Part shown: one piece after another, positions 1 through 8,733 of the stretch | Numbering within the stretch: the first letter of the stretch is position 1 | Layout: every line of letters starts with the position of its first letter | Position numbers and translations under genes: made by a program | The notes under the pieces: generated by a model | What the model was told of the DNA's origin: nothing | Databases searched by the model: none | What the model saw: the letters and a program-made list of their open reading frames with translations, nothing else | NCBI RefSeq assembly: GCF_044068625.1 | Contig: NZ_JBIPKH010000008.1 | Span: forward strand, 51,362-115,361 | Origin: Desulfurivibrio sp044068625 | GTDB lineage: Bacteria > Desulfobacterota > Desulfobulbia > Desulfobulbales > Desulfurivibrionaceae | Direction of reading: 5' to 3' | Length of the DNA: 64,000 bases

Positions 1-744
1 CATGATGGCACGAATCTCCCCCGGATCGGTCTCCGGGGCGGCGGTGACATTAAAAAAGATCGGCGTGGCCGGGGGGTTGAAGGGGGTGGCGGCCATGATC
101 TTGCTGAAGTCCGGGACGGCCCCGGCGATCAACTCACTGTGCCAGGCCCCGCTCACCGGCAGGGCTATGGCCTTGCCGCCCTGCTCCTTGGCCAGGGCCG
201 ACGCCGCCTCAACCGCCGGGGTATCGCCGGAGATCACGATCTGGGCGGCGGAGTTATGGTTGGCGATGGTGATTCGACCTTTGGGCGCCGCAGCGGCCAC
301 GATTGCCGCCACCGCCGGGAAATCCAGTTTAACCACCGCCGCCATGGCCCCGGGGTTCCGGGCCGCCTCCCGTTCCATCAGACGGCCGCGCTCGGTGACC
401 AGCCGGATGGTGTCATCAAAACTGAGGACCCCGGCGGCCGCCAGGGCGGAATACTCCCCCAGGCTGTGGCCGGCATAATAGTCGGCCCGAACCCCGGCTT
501 TTTGCACGGCCTTAAGACAGATCAGGTTGATGACCGTCAGGGCCGGTTGCAGGTTAAGGGTCCGGGTCAGCTCCTCCAGCGGGCCCTCCAGGCAAAGCCT
601 CGCCAGGGGCAGCCCGCTGAGCTTTTCGGCCCGGGCCAGCAGCTCCCGGGCCGCGGAATCCTGCTCCAGAAAGCCCCGGCCCATGCCGACATACTGGGAG
701 CCCTGGCCGGGGAAAATGATCGCGGTTTTGGCGGAATCGCTCAT
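1..744 (-). CDS. fabD: Malonyl-CoA:ACP transacylase FabD (3' end cut by window edge)
   Basis: Transfers malonyl from CoA to acyl carrier protein to feed fatty-acid chain elongation in the cytosol. The 248 residues present start with the FabD-typical IIFPGQGSQYVGMG segment and carry the nucleophile motif GHSLGEYSA with Ser94, plus GAWHS, which should hold the catalytic His. A tail of roughly 60 residues is missing beyond the window. The ATG at 744 is preceded by AGGAG, and the lspA stop codon lies inside that ribosome-binding site, so the two genes are probably translated from one mRNA. Family identification is firm; only the C-terminus is unseen. Confidence 0.95.
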   Translation of the reverse strand, partial: MSDSAKTAIIFPGQGSQYVGMGRGFLEQDSAARELLARAEKLSGLPLARLCLEGPLEELTRTLNLQPALTVINLICLKAVQKAGVRADYYAGHSLGEYSALAAAGVLSFDDTIRLVTERGRLMEREAARNPGAMAAVVKLDFPAVAAIVAAAAPKGRITIANHNSAAQIVISGDTPAVEAASALAKEQGGKAIALPVSGAWHSELIAGAVPDFSKIMAATPFNPPATPIFFNVTAAPETDPGEIRAIM

Positions 745-754
745 CGAAATTCTC

Positions 755-1303
755 CTAGGACTTTAAATCAATCTTGCCGGCCGGTGGCTGACGCCAGGAG
801 GCCAGCAGAAACAGCGCCACCCCCATGGTGATGGCGCTGTCGGCGATGTTGAAGGCGGGCCAATGATAGCCCCGCCAGTAAAAATCGAGAAAATCGGTAA
901 CCTGGCCGAAACGAACCCGGTCGATCAGGTTGCCGATGGCGCCCGAGGCGATCAGGGCCAGGGAGTAAAGGTACAGGGGCGCGGACTGGCGTACCTGACG
1001 GTAGAGCAGGCCCAGCAGGACCAGGGCCGCCAGGGCCACCCCGACGAAAAAGAGCCGGCGAACCATGGTGGACTCCCCGGCCAGCAGGCCGAAGGCCGCC
1101 CCGGTGTTGGTGTAGTAAACCAGGCTGAAGAGGCCGGGAATAACCTCCCGGCTCTCATAAAGGACGAAGCTGGCCTTGATCCACCACTTGCTCGCCTGGT
1201 CCAGCACCACCAGCAGCAGCAGACAGCTCAGCGGTCCCCGGTGCACCCTCCACCCGCCGACGGCGGCGCCGGAACCGGCTTTTATAGGGGCACGACGTTT
1301 CAC
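755..1303 (-). CDS. lspA: Signal peptidase II (prolipoprotein signal peptidase) LspA
   Basis: Inner-membrane aspartyl protease that removes signal peptides from diacylglyceryl-modified prolipoproteins. I chose a GTG start at 1303 because it overlaps the ileS stop as GTGA and gives 182 residues, close to family length; reading further upstream would enter ileS. Four hydrophobic helices are visible. The catalytic aspartates lie in NLIDRVRFGQVTDF and FNIADSAITMG, and YYTNTGAAFG is also conserved. It follows ileS directly, the common ileS-lspA pairing, and leads into fabD. Confidence 0.95.
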   Translation of the reverse strand: MKRRAPIKAGSGAAVGGWRVHRGPLSCLLLLVVLDQASKWWIKASFVLYESREVIPGLFSLVYYTNTGAAFGLLAGESTMVRRLFFVGVALAALVLLGLLYRQVRQSAPLYLYSLALIASGAIGNLIDRVRFGQVTDFLDFYWRGYHWPAFNIADSAITMGVALFLLASWRQPPAGKIDLKS

Positions 1304-4149
1304 GCCGCCCCCACCGCCCGGGCACAGCGGTCGCAGATGGTGGGGTGATTGGGGTGGTCGCCGACCCCGGGGGCCCGATTCCAGCAACGTTCACACTTTT
1401 CCCGGTCGGCCGGCCGCACCGTGATCTGCAGGGCGGCGATCTCCTCGCCCTGATAGGCCCCGGCCGCCGCCTGTTCATCCAGGGCCATGACCGAGACCAT
1501 GGTGACCTCCTGCAGGAGCTGCCAGTTGGCGGCGATAAATTCACCCCACTCACCGCCGGCCGTCAATCGGACCTCGGCGTCCAGGGAGTGGCCGATCACC
1601 TTGTCGCGCCGGGCGATCTCCAGGGCCCGGGTCAATTCGGAGCGAACCTGGAGGATTTTCTCCCAGCGGGCCAAGAGCTCTCGGTCGGCCACCCTTTCCG
1701 GGCGGGGCGCCGGAAAACTGGCCAGAAAGACCGAGGACTCCCGCCGGGGATCGCCTGGCAGGTACTCCCAGGCCTCGGCGGCCAGAAAGGAGAGGATCGG
1801 CGCCATCAGCCGCAACAACCCATCGCTGAGCTGGTACAGCACGGTCTGGGCGTCCCGTCGCCGGGGATCGTCGGCGGGCAGGGTGTAGAGCCGGTCCTTG
1901 ACGATATCGAGATAGAGGGCGCTGAGACTGACGGTGCAAAAATTATAGAGGCCGTGATAAAGCTGGTGAAACTCGAATTTCTGATAGTTATCCAGGGTGC
2001 GCTCCCGCAGCTGCTCAAAACGGGCCAGGATCCAACGATCCAGCTCGCCCATCTCCGCTTCGGAGCGATTATGGACGGCGGGCTCAAAGTCGTAGAGATT
2101 GCCCAGCATAAAGCGAACGGTGTTGCGGATCTTGCGATAGGCGTCGGCCAGCTGGGTGAGGATATTTCCCGAAATCCGGATGTCATCGCGGTAATCCTCG
2201 GAGGCCGCCCAGAGGCGCAGAATCTCCGCCCCATGCTGCTTGATGATCTCGGCGGGGGCGATCACGTTACCGATGCTCTTGGACATCTTCTTGCCCTGGC
2301 CGTCCACCACGAAGCCGTGGGTCAACACCGCCTTGTAGGGAGCAACCCCCCGGGTGCCCACCGCCGCCAGCAGGGCGCTCTGGAACCAGCCCCGATGCTG
2401 ATCGCTGCCTTCCAGGTAAAGATCGGCGGGACTCTGCAGCTCCTCCCGCTCCTCCAGCACCGCCGCGTAGCTGACCCCGGAATCGAACCAGACATCCAGG
2501 ATATCCTCCTCCCGGACCAGCTCGGCAGAACCGCAGGCACACCGGGCGTCGGGGCCGATGAAATCAGCAAGCGGCCGGGCAAACCAGGCATCGGCCCCTT
2601 CCCGGCTGAAAATTTCGCTGATGGTGGCGGCGATCTTCTCGTCGTTGAGTACCTTGCCGCAAGCCTTGCACCAGACGGCGGTAAGGGGAACCCCCCAGGC
2701 CCGCTGGCGGGAGAGGCACCAGTCGGGCCGCCCGGCCACCATTCCCTGGATCCGCTCCCGACCCCAGCGGGGGATCCATTCAACTTCGTTGATGGCGGCC
2801 AGGGCCTTCTCCCGCAGGCTGGGAGTGGTCTGGTCCATCCCGATGAACCACTGTTCGGTGGCCCGGAAGATCACCGGTTTTTTGCAACGCCAGCAGTGGG
2901 GATAGCTGTGGCTGATCTTGCGTTCCCCCAGCAGGGCTCCGCGTTCCTGGAGATCGGCAACGATCTGCTTATTGCCCTTCATGATGAACATCCCGGCATA
3001 GGGCCCGGCTTCGGCGGTGAAATGACCACGATCATCCACCGGGGAGAGCACCGGCAGACCATGCTTGAGGCCGCTCAGGTAGTCCTCCCGGCCGTGGCCC
3101 GGGGCGGTATGAACGCAGCCGGAGCCGCTCTCCAGGGTGACATAGTCGGCGGCGATGATCAGCGAATCCCGCTCCAGCAAGGGATGGCGGCAGCTCTGAC
3201 CCAAGAGGGCCGCGGCCGGAAAACGGCCCAGCAGCCGGTGCCCGCTGAAAGCGCATTCAGCCGCCACCTGCTCCACCAGTTCCGCCGCCATTATCAGCAC
3301 TTCTCCGGCGAGTTCAAGGGCGGCATAGTCGAAATCCGGGTGCAGGGCCACCGCCACGTTGGCGGGCAGGGTCCAGGGGGTGGTGGTCCAGATCACCAGG
3401 TATACGCGGGGCAACGTCGCATCTTGCGGCGTTGCCCCGCGTTTACCTTTCAAATTTGCCAAGTCCGGATATTTTCCCAGCAAGAAAGCTGCGGCCTCGT
3501 TTGCCAAGGGGAATTTCACGTATATCGAGGGGGAGGTATGATCGGCATACTCCACCTCGGCCTCGGCCAGGGCGGTGTTGCAGGAGGCGCACCAGTGGAC
3601 GGGCTTGCGGCTGCGGCTGATGGTCCCGTTGAGCAGGAACTTGTTGAACTCACGGGCAATCGCCGCTTCATACCGGTAGTCGATGGTCAGATAGGGCCGC
3701 TGCCAGTCGGCCAGAACCCCCAGACGCTTGAACTCCTCCCGCTGGGTCTCGACCCACTGATCGGCGTAACGGCGGCAAGCCTCGCGGAAGGCCAGCTTGT
3801 CGATCTCCGCCTTTTTGCTCCCCAACTCCTTGTCCACATTGAGTTCAATGGGCAGGCCGTGGCAGTCCCAGCCCGGCACATAGGGGCAGTGGTAACCGGC
3901 CATCCGCTTGGACTTGAGGATGATATCCTTCAAAATCTTGTTTAAGGCGTGGCCCATGTGAAGATGGCCGTTGGCGTAAGGGGGGCCGTCGTGGAGGATA
4001 TAGAGGGGCCGGCCGGCGGAGGCCTGCTGGATGGTTTGGTAGAGGCCGGCCTCCTCCCACTGCTTAAGCATCTCCGGCTCCCGCTGGGCCAGGTTGGCCT
4101 TCATCTTGAAATCGGTCTGGGGCAGATTGAGGGTGGAACGGTAATCCAT
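1300..4149 (-). CDS. ileS: Isoleucyl-tRNA synthetase IleS
   Basis: Charges tRNA-Ile with isoleucine and edits mischarged valine. The ATG at 4149 (MDYRSTLNLP) has GGAG upstream and gives 949 residues, normal for a bacterial type; an upstream in-frame ATG lacks support. Visible motifs are HMGH (residues 64-67, class I signature), the editing-domain entry VIWTTTPWTLP, GKKMSKSIGN, and a C-terminal zinc finger with two Cys pairs (CERC and CDRC). Residues 236-250, just before the editing-domain motif, are encoded by a near-perfect palindrome (3401-3445) and look like an in-frame insertion. First gene of ileS-lspA-fabD. Confidence 0.97.
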   Translation of the reverse strand: MDYRSTLNLPQTDFKMKANLAQREPEMLKQWEEAGLYQTIQQASAGRPLYILHDGPPYANGHLHMGHALNKILKDIILKSKRMAGYHCPYVPGWDCHGLPIELNVDKELGSKKAEIDKLAFREACRRYADQWVETQREEFKRLGVLADWQRPYLTIDYRYEAAIAREFNKFLLNGTISRSRKPVHWCASCNTALAEAEVEYADHTSPSIYVKFPLANEAAAFLLGKYPDLANLKGKRGATPQDATLPRVYLVIWTTTPWTLPANVAVALHPDFDYAALELAGEVLIMAAELVEQVAAECAFSGHRLLGRFPAAALLGQSCRHPLLERDSLIIAADYVTLESGSGCVHTAPGHGREDYLSGLKHGLPVLSPVDDRGHFTAEAGPYAGMFIMKGNKQIVADLQERGALLGERKISHSYPHCWRCKKPVIFRATEQWFIGMDQTTPSLREKALAAINEVEWIPRWGRERIQGMVAGRPDWCLSRQRAWGVPLTAVWCKACGKVLNDEKIAATISEIFSREGADAWFARPLADFIGPDARCACGSAELVREEDILDVWFDSGVSYAAVLEEREELQSPADLYLEGSDQHRGWFQSALLAAVGTRGVAPYKAVLTHGFVVDGQGKKMSKSIGNVIAPAEIIKQHGAEILRLWAASEDYRDDIRISGNILTQLADAYRKIRNTVRFMLGNLYDFEPAVHNRSEAEMGELDRWILARFEQLRERTLDNYQKFEFHQLYHGLYNFCTVSLSALYLDIVKDRLYTLPADDPRRRDAQTVLYQLSDGLLRLMAPILSFLAAEAWEYLPGDPRRESSVFLASFPAPRPERVADRELLARWEKILQVRSELTRALEIARRDKVIGHSLDAEVRLTAGGEWGEFIAANWQLLQEVTMVSVMALDEQAAAGAYQGEEIAALQITVRPADREKCERCWNRAPGVGDHPNHPTICDRCARAVGAA
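3401..3445. repeat. 45-bp near-perfect palindrome within ileS
   Basis: Arms 3401-3421 and 3425-3445 are inverted copies around a 3-nt centre. The 13-bp block 3404-3416 pairs perfectly with 3430-3442, and only two positions (3403/3443 and 3417/3429) fail to match. It is translated in frame as ileS residues 236-250. Such a long palindrome is not expected in coding sequence and resembles a small dispersed palindromic element. No second copy was seen in this window. Confidence 0.75.
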
Positions 4150-4289
4150 AATCAGAACTCCAACTGTGGAAGGGCTCTCCGCTGGGGATAAAAAGCAAAA
4201 ATATCGGTGAAGAACGCAACGAAATTGGCTAAGATACCAGCTTGTGCCAGCTTTGCAAAGAGAAGAAGTCATCACGGGAGCGTGAAAAA

Positions 4290-5048
4290 ATGCCTAAAGT
4301 AATCGCCATGGCCGGCAAGGGCGGAGTCGGCAAGACCACCGTTTCCGCCCTGCTGATCAACTATCTGCTGAACCGGGGCAAAACTCCGGTGCTGGCGGTC
4401 GATGCCGACGCCAACGCCAACCTCAATGAACTGCTGGGGCTGGCGGTGGAGCTGACCATCGGCCAGATCCGCAAGGAGATGAAGAGCGAACTGCCGCCCA
4501 ACATCACCCGTGACCAGTATATGGAGATGAAGCTCCACCAGGCCCTGGTGGAGGCCAGGGGGTTCGACCTGTTGAGCATGGGCCAGCCCGACGGTCCGGG
4601 CTGCTACTGCTCGGCCAACCAGTATCTGGCCATGACCATGGAGCACCTGGCCGGTAACTACCAGTACATCCTGGTGGACAACGAGGCGGGAATGGAACAC
4701 CTGAGCCGGATGAATCTGCGGGTGATCGACCTGCTGCTGGTGGTCTCCGACCCCTCGGCCCGGGGGATCATGACCGCCGAACGGATCGCCGCCCTCACCG
4801 GCCCTTTGGGAGTGGAGACCAAGGCCAAGTATCTGGTGGTCAATCGAGTGCCCGAGGGAGCCGGCCAACCCCTCCACAACCGGATCGAGGAGGCGGTGAG
4901 CAAGAGCGGCCTGACCCTGGCCGGCCTGCTGCCCCAAAGCGAAAGCCTGGCCGACTGGGAGCTGGCCGGTCGCTCCTACCTGGAACTGCCGGCCGACGAA
5001 CCGGTGCTGACCGCCGCCTTTGCCATCTTCGACAAGATCCTGGAGTAG
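4290..5048 (+). CDS. cooC: CooC-type nickel-insertion ATPase (MinD/ParA family)
   Basis: A 252-residue P-loop ATPase with a deviant Walker A (GKGGVGKTT, residues 9-17) and VDADANANL. It carries the CooC hallmark GPGCYC with Cys105 and Cys107. In characterised CooC that CxC pair binds a metal ion at the dimer interface and supports nickel insertion into carbon monoxide dehydrogenase/acetyl-CoA synthase. The ATG at 4290 has GGAG ten bases upstream, so I did not use the longer upstream start. No CODH or cooJ/cooT neighbour is in the window. It is divergent from ileS and ends at a strong terminator. Confidence 0.88.
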   Translation: MPKVIAMAGKGGVGKTTVSALLINYLLNRGKTPVLAVDADANANLNELLGLAVELTIGQIRKEMKSELPPNITRDQYMEMKLHQALVEARGFDLLSMGQPDGPGCYCSANQYLAMTMEHLAGNYQYILVDNEAGMEHLSRMNLRVIDLLLVVSDPSARGIMTAERIAALTGPLGVETKAKYLVVNRVPEGAGQPLHNRIEEAVSKSGLTLAGLLPQSESLADWELAGRSYLELPADEPVLTAAFAIFDKILE

Positions 5049-5082
5049 GCGGTCGCCCCGCCACAACTTCAGCAAAAAAGCC

Positions 5083-5122
5083 AAAAGGCCCGACCGGGGT
5101 TTATCCCGGTCGGGCCTTTTTT
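5083..5122. terminator. Bidirectional rho-independent terminator between cooC and flgE
   Basis: A-rich left flank, a perfect GC-rich stem (ggcccgaccggg at 5087-5098 with its complement at 5105-5116) and a T-run follow in both orientations. It sits between the convergent ends of cooC and flgE and should stop both transcripts. Confidence 0.93.
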
Positions 5123-5143
5123 ACTGCCGCGCCTTGATCTTGC

Positions 5144-7909
5144 TTAACGCTTGATATTGATCAGGTCGTTGAGCATCTCGTCGGTGGTGGTGATGATCTT
5201 GGAGTTGGCCTGGAAACCGCGCTGGGTGGTGATCAGCTTGACGAACTCGGTGCCGAGATCGACGTTGGACTGCTCCAGGGAGTTGGGCGAGATCGAGCCC
5301 AGACCGTTGGTGCCGGGCTGACCGGTAACCGGGGCGCCGGAGGCGGTGGTGGTCCGGAAAATATTGCCGCCCACCTTGTGCAGTCCCTGCAGGTTGGCGA
5401 AGTTGGCCAGGGCCACCTGGGCCCGCATCAGAACCTGGCCGTTGGAGTAGTTGCCGGTGATGATCCCGGCGGTATCCACCGAGACCGACTGGAGGAAACC
5501 GGCGGCAAAACCGTCCTGATCCTGATAGATGGTGGTGGAGCTGTTGGCGTACTGGGTGGTGCTCATCGCCTCGGTTTCAAAGTTGCGGCTGGCCACGGTG
5601 CCCATCCGGCTGCCATCCTCTTCCAGGGAGCCGGGAATGACGGTGAACCTCTCCCCCGTCGGCCCGAAAACCTCGGCCCCGGGGTAGCTGGTGATGCTGA
5701 AGCTGAGCTGGCTCTTCTCATCCTCACCGGGGCCGTCGGAGATCCGGTCACGGATGATCAGGCGGCCGGCCCGGTCGATAAAGACGTCGGCATTGAAGGC
5801 CTCGGCGATCTCGTCAAGCAGGTTCTGCACGGTATGGGGCGGGTCTTCGGCCAGGTTGATGGTGTAGGAGCCGGTCACGGTGGTGCCGTTGCGATCGGTG
5901 CCGGCAAAACTGAGCAGCCCGGCGCCGATGGAGTTGCCGGCGGCGTCATAGACCGAATCCCAGGTGGTGCCGGCGGTGATCACCGGCGGCTGGCCGCTGT
6001 CGGTGCTGAAGGCCTGGGCCGGAGCAATCAGCTCGAGCTTGGTGGTGGTCACATTGATCATTCCACCGACATTGGCGCTGAGCAGGTTGAAATCATCGAC
6101 AATCAGAGGATCGGTGGAGCCGGCGAAACTGGTGATCTCCGGGCGCAGGTCTCCCCCCAGGGTGTTATCGAGCAGCCGCAGGCGACCGCTGCTGTCCAGC
6201 ACCGCGGTGACATCCCCCGGATTGACCCCGTAAATACCGACCATAAAGTTGAGCAGATCGGCTACCGTGGTTCCATCGACCCCCTCGGTAAAAGTCGCGG
6301 CCACCGGGTTATCGCCGGTATCAAACCCCCCGAACCCAATCTGGCCGCCAACCCCCAGGCCGGTCCACCCCGGGGGATCGGCCCCGTCATAGCTGCCGAC
6401 GCCGTCCAAAAGTGTGGTAACGGCGGTGATGGGGGTTCCATCCCCACTGACCAGGGGGGCGGCGCTAAGGGCGGTGACATTCTCCACCCGACTGCCGCCG
6501 CCAAAGGGGTCCGCCTCATTGGCGGAGAAGACATCGAAACTGGTGATGGCCAGGCCGGAGAAGCCGGGAGAGTTGTCGGTGATCCGGATCCGGCCCTCGG
6601 CGTCGATGGTGGCGGTGGCCCCGAACTGATTGCCCAGATTCTCCAGAAAGATCCCCACCCGCTCGTTACCGCTGACGTTATAGGTGTACTCCCGGTAGTA
6701 ACCGCCATTATCGTAGCCGGCCACGGTGATCCGGTCGCCGCCGGTCATCCGGTTACCGTTGACATCGTAAACATCCTGCCAGAGGGTCTCCCGGGTGATG
6801 TAATTGGTGGCGTTGGCGTCGGAGTAGGCCCCGTTGTTGGTCACCAGAATCTGGGCCAGGTTGGTGGTCTGCCCGGAATAGCGGGCGCCGAAGTTAAGCT
6901 CGATCATCTGGTTTTCGGCCGCCCCGGTGAAGTTGGCCCCGAAGCTGTAGTAGTTGTCGGTGGGGTCCAGGACGATCCGGTTGGTGTTCTGAGCCGGATC
7001 GACCTTGCCGTCCGGCGGCACCTCCCAGGCGCTGATCCCGGTGATGGCCCCGGAGGTGTTGAAATCGATAACCCCATACATCAGGGCCCCCGCCCCCTTG
7101 TGCTGTTCATAGTTGTAGCGCTCGTTGGGGGCGTAGATCACCTGCTCCCGCTCATCGAGAGTCCGCAGGTCGGAGGCGGGATCGCAGGTGACCAGAAACT
7201 CATACTGGTTGTCCTGGGTGGTGCGATCGAAATAGATGGTGACATCATGGGCCGCCCCCTTGGAATCGTAGACCTTGATGGCGGTGGTGTACTCGAAATT
7301 GGCCGCGTCAATGGGCGAGGTGGGATTGACCGCGGCCATGTTGGTGCCGTTCCAGGCGTCAAAGAGCCGCTGCTCCGTGGTTTCCCGGGGGGTGCGGGAA
7401 TCGACGTTGACGATCAGATCGATCCTTTCGGTGGCCACCGGCGGGGTGGCCCGGCCCAGGTTGATATCGCCGATGGTTCCCTGGATCTGGCCGGTAACCG
7501 CGTCGACACTCCAACCCTGGACGAAATGCCCGGCCGGGCTGGTGAGATAACCCTGGGTGTTGAACCGGAACTCACCGGCCCGGGTGTACATGTCGGCCTC
7601 GGCGCTGTCGGAGGCCCGGAGCATGAAGAAGCCCTCACCGCCGATGGCCAGATCGGTGGGGGTGGAGGTGGACTCGAAGGAGCCCTGGGCAAAGAGGCCA
7701 TCCACCGTGGTCAGGGTGACGCCGCGGCCGACCTGGGCGCTGCCGGCGGCGGTGGCCACCGACTGGGAAAGCACATCCTGGAAGGTTGAACGGCTGGACT
7801 TGAAGGCGATGGTGTTGACGTTGGCCACGTTGTCACCAAGCACGCTCATCCCGTTGCCCATGGTGCTCAAACCGCTGATGCCGGCGTAAAGTGAACTCGA
7901 CAGACTCAT
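5144..7909 (-). CDS. flgE: Flagellar hook protein FlgE (unusually long)
   Basis: Subunit of the extracellular universal joint that links basal body to filament. The N-terminal rod/hook motif (SGLSTMGNGMSVLGDNVANVNT) and C-terminal heptad region (SNVDLGTEFVKLITTQRGFQANSKIITT) are intact and form the D0/D1 core. At 921 residues it is about twice the usual length of roughly 400. The extra sequence is an acidic, Gly/Asp/Thr-rich central region expected to form surface domains. The ATG at 7909 follows GGGAGGA. Last gene of the fliK-flgD-flgE unit, before a strong terminator. Confidence 0.95.
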   Translation of the reverse strand: MSLSSSLYAGISGLSTMGNGMSVLGDNVANVNTIAFKSSRSTFQDVLSQSVATAAGSAQVGRGVTLTTVDGLFAQGSFESTSTPTDLAIGGEGFFMLRASDSAEADMYTRAGEFRFNTQGYLTSPAGHFVQGWSVDAVTGQIQGTIGDINLGRATPPVATERIDLIVNVDSRTPRETTEQRLFDAWNGTNMAAVNPTSPIDAANFEYTTAIKVYDSKGAAHDVTIYFDRTTQDNQYEFLVTCDPASDLRTLDEREQVIYAPNERYNYEQHKGAGALMYGVIDFNTSGAITGISAWEVPPDGKVDPAQNTNRIVLDPTDNYYSFGANFTGAAENQMIELNFGARYSGQTTNLAQILVTNNGAYSDANATNYITRETLWQDVYDVNGNRMTGGDRITVAGYDNGGYYREYTYNVSGNERVGIFLENLGNQFGATATIDAEGRIRITDNSPGFSGLAITSFDVFSANEADPFGGGSRVENVTALSAAPLVSGDGTPITAVTTLLDGVGSYDGADPPGWTGLGVGGQIGFGGFDTGDNPVAATFTEGVDGTTVADLLNFMVGIYGVNPGDVTAVLDSSGRLRLLDNTLGGDLRPEITSFAGSTDPLIVDDFNLLSANVGGMINVTTTKLELIAPAQAFSTDSGQPPVITAGTTWDSVYDAAGNSIGAGLLSFAGTDRNGTTVTGSYTINLAEDPPHTVQNLLDEIAEAFNADVFIDRAGRLIIRDRISDGPGEDEKSQLSFSITSYPGAEVFGPTGERFTVIPGSLEEDGSRMGTVASRNFETEAMSTTQYANSSTTIYQDQDGFAAGFLQSVSVDTAGIITGNYSNGQVLMRAQVALANFANLQGLHKVGGNIFRTTTASGAPVTGQPGTNGLGSISPNSLEQSNVDLGTEFVKLITTQRGFQANSKIITTTDEMLNDLINIKR

Positions 7910-7953
7910 GGTGATTCCTCCCGTTTAATGGCACTACCCACTTTAATTTTCAG

Positions 7954-8724
7954 TTATCCCTGGTATTCCGGCTCCGCTTCCGCATCCTGCTCCTCACCAC
8001 CGGAGCCCGGCAAGGGCTCATCGGTGGAGGCCCTGGTGCCGGAATCGTAAACCTGAATAATATCAGCTACATATTTAATGGCATGACCGCTGACCGTGAT
8101 GGCGGCCCGCCCCGACTCAAACTCCAGGCCGGTCACCTTGCCCGAGGCCCTGGTTTCCACCCCGATCTGACCGCCATCGGCGGCCAGGGCGTCCACCTTA
8201 TAGATGTAGAGCCCGTCTTCAACCAGCTGGCCGCTGTTATCCTTGCCGTCCCAGGCCAGGGTTTGGCGACCGGCATCCTGGTAGCCCATGTCGTAGGTCC
8301 GCACCAGGTGCCCGGCACTGTTGTAGATATAAACCATGGTGAAGGCCGAGGCCTCTTCCAGGACGTAGCTGGTCTTGGCCACCTCGCCGCCGGTGACCCC
8401 GATCTCGTTGCCGAAGGTTTCAATATTCTTGCCGATCAGACTTAAAAGCTGCAGGTTGTTCTGCGACACCTGGTAGTTGAGCAACTTCTCCATATTGTCG
8501 CTCATCTGCATGGTGGCTTCCATGGTCGAGAACTGGGCCAACTGGGAGGCCATCTCGTAACTGTCCATGGGCTTCATCGGGTCCTGATACTGCAACTGGG
8601 TGATGAACAGGGTCATGAAGTCGGCCCGATCCAGGCTGCTCTTACCCACCGGCTCGAACAGATTGGGCGCGTCGGCCATCGGTACTCCCGATCCCATACT
8701 GGAACTTATTGCGGTCATAGCCAT
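7954..8724 (-). CDS. flgD: Flagellar hook-capping protein FlgD
   Basis: Scaffold that caps the growing hook and allows FlgE polymerisation. The N-terminal FlgD signature is clear (FMTLFITQLQYQDPMKPMDSYEMASQLAQFSTMEA), followed by a Tudor/FnIII-like region containing WDGKDNSGQLVEDGLYIYKVDA. The 256-residue length is normal, with an acidic C-terminal tail. The GGGAGGGGG run abuts the ATG at 8724; the second Met three residues in is also possible. It lies between fliK and flgE, as expected for hook assembly. Confidence 0.95.
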   Translation of the reverse strand: MAMTAISSSMGSGVPMADAPNLFEPVGKSSLDRADFMTLFITQLQYQDPMKPMDSYEMASQLAQFSTMEATMQMSDNMEKLLNYQVSQNNLQLLSLIGKNIETFGNEIGVTGGEVAKTSYVLEEASAFTMVYIYNSAGHLVRTYDMGYQDAGRQTLAWDGKDNSGQLVEDGLYIYKVDALAADGGQIGVETRASGKVTGLEFESGRAAITVSGHAIKYVADIIQVYDSGTRASTDEPLPGSGGEEQDAEAEPEYQG

Positions 8725-8733
8725 CCCCCTCCC

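Noticed and set aside
1345..3945. Long plus-strand open frame of 866 codons opposite ileS
   Set aside because: Antisense shadow of ileS; the frame results from GC-rich codon bias and lacks a ribosome-binding site or domain.
5378..7789. Long plus-strand open frame of 803 codons opposite flgE
   Set aside because: It is the antisense of flgE, with Gly/Val/Asp-rich composition typical of reverse frames of GC-rich genes and no recognisable domain.
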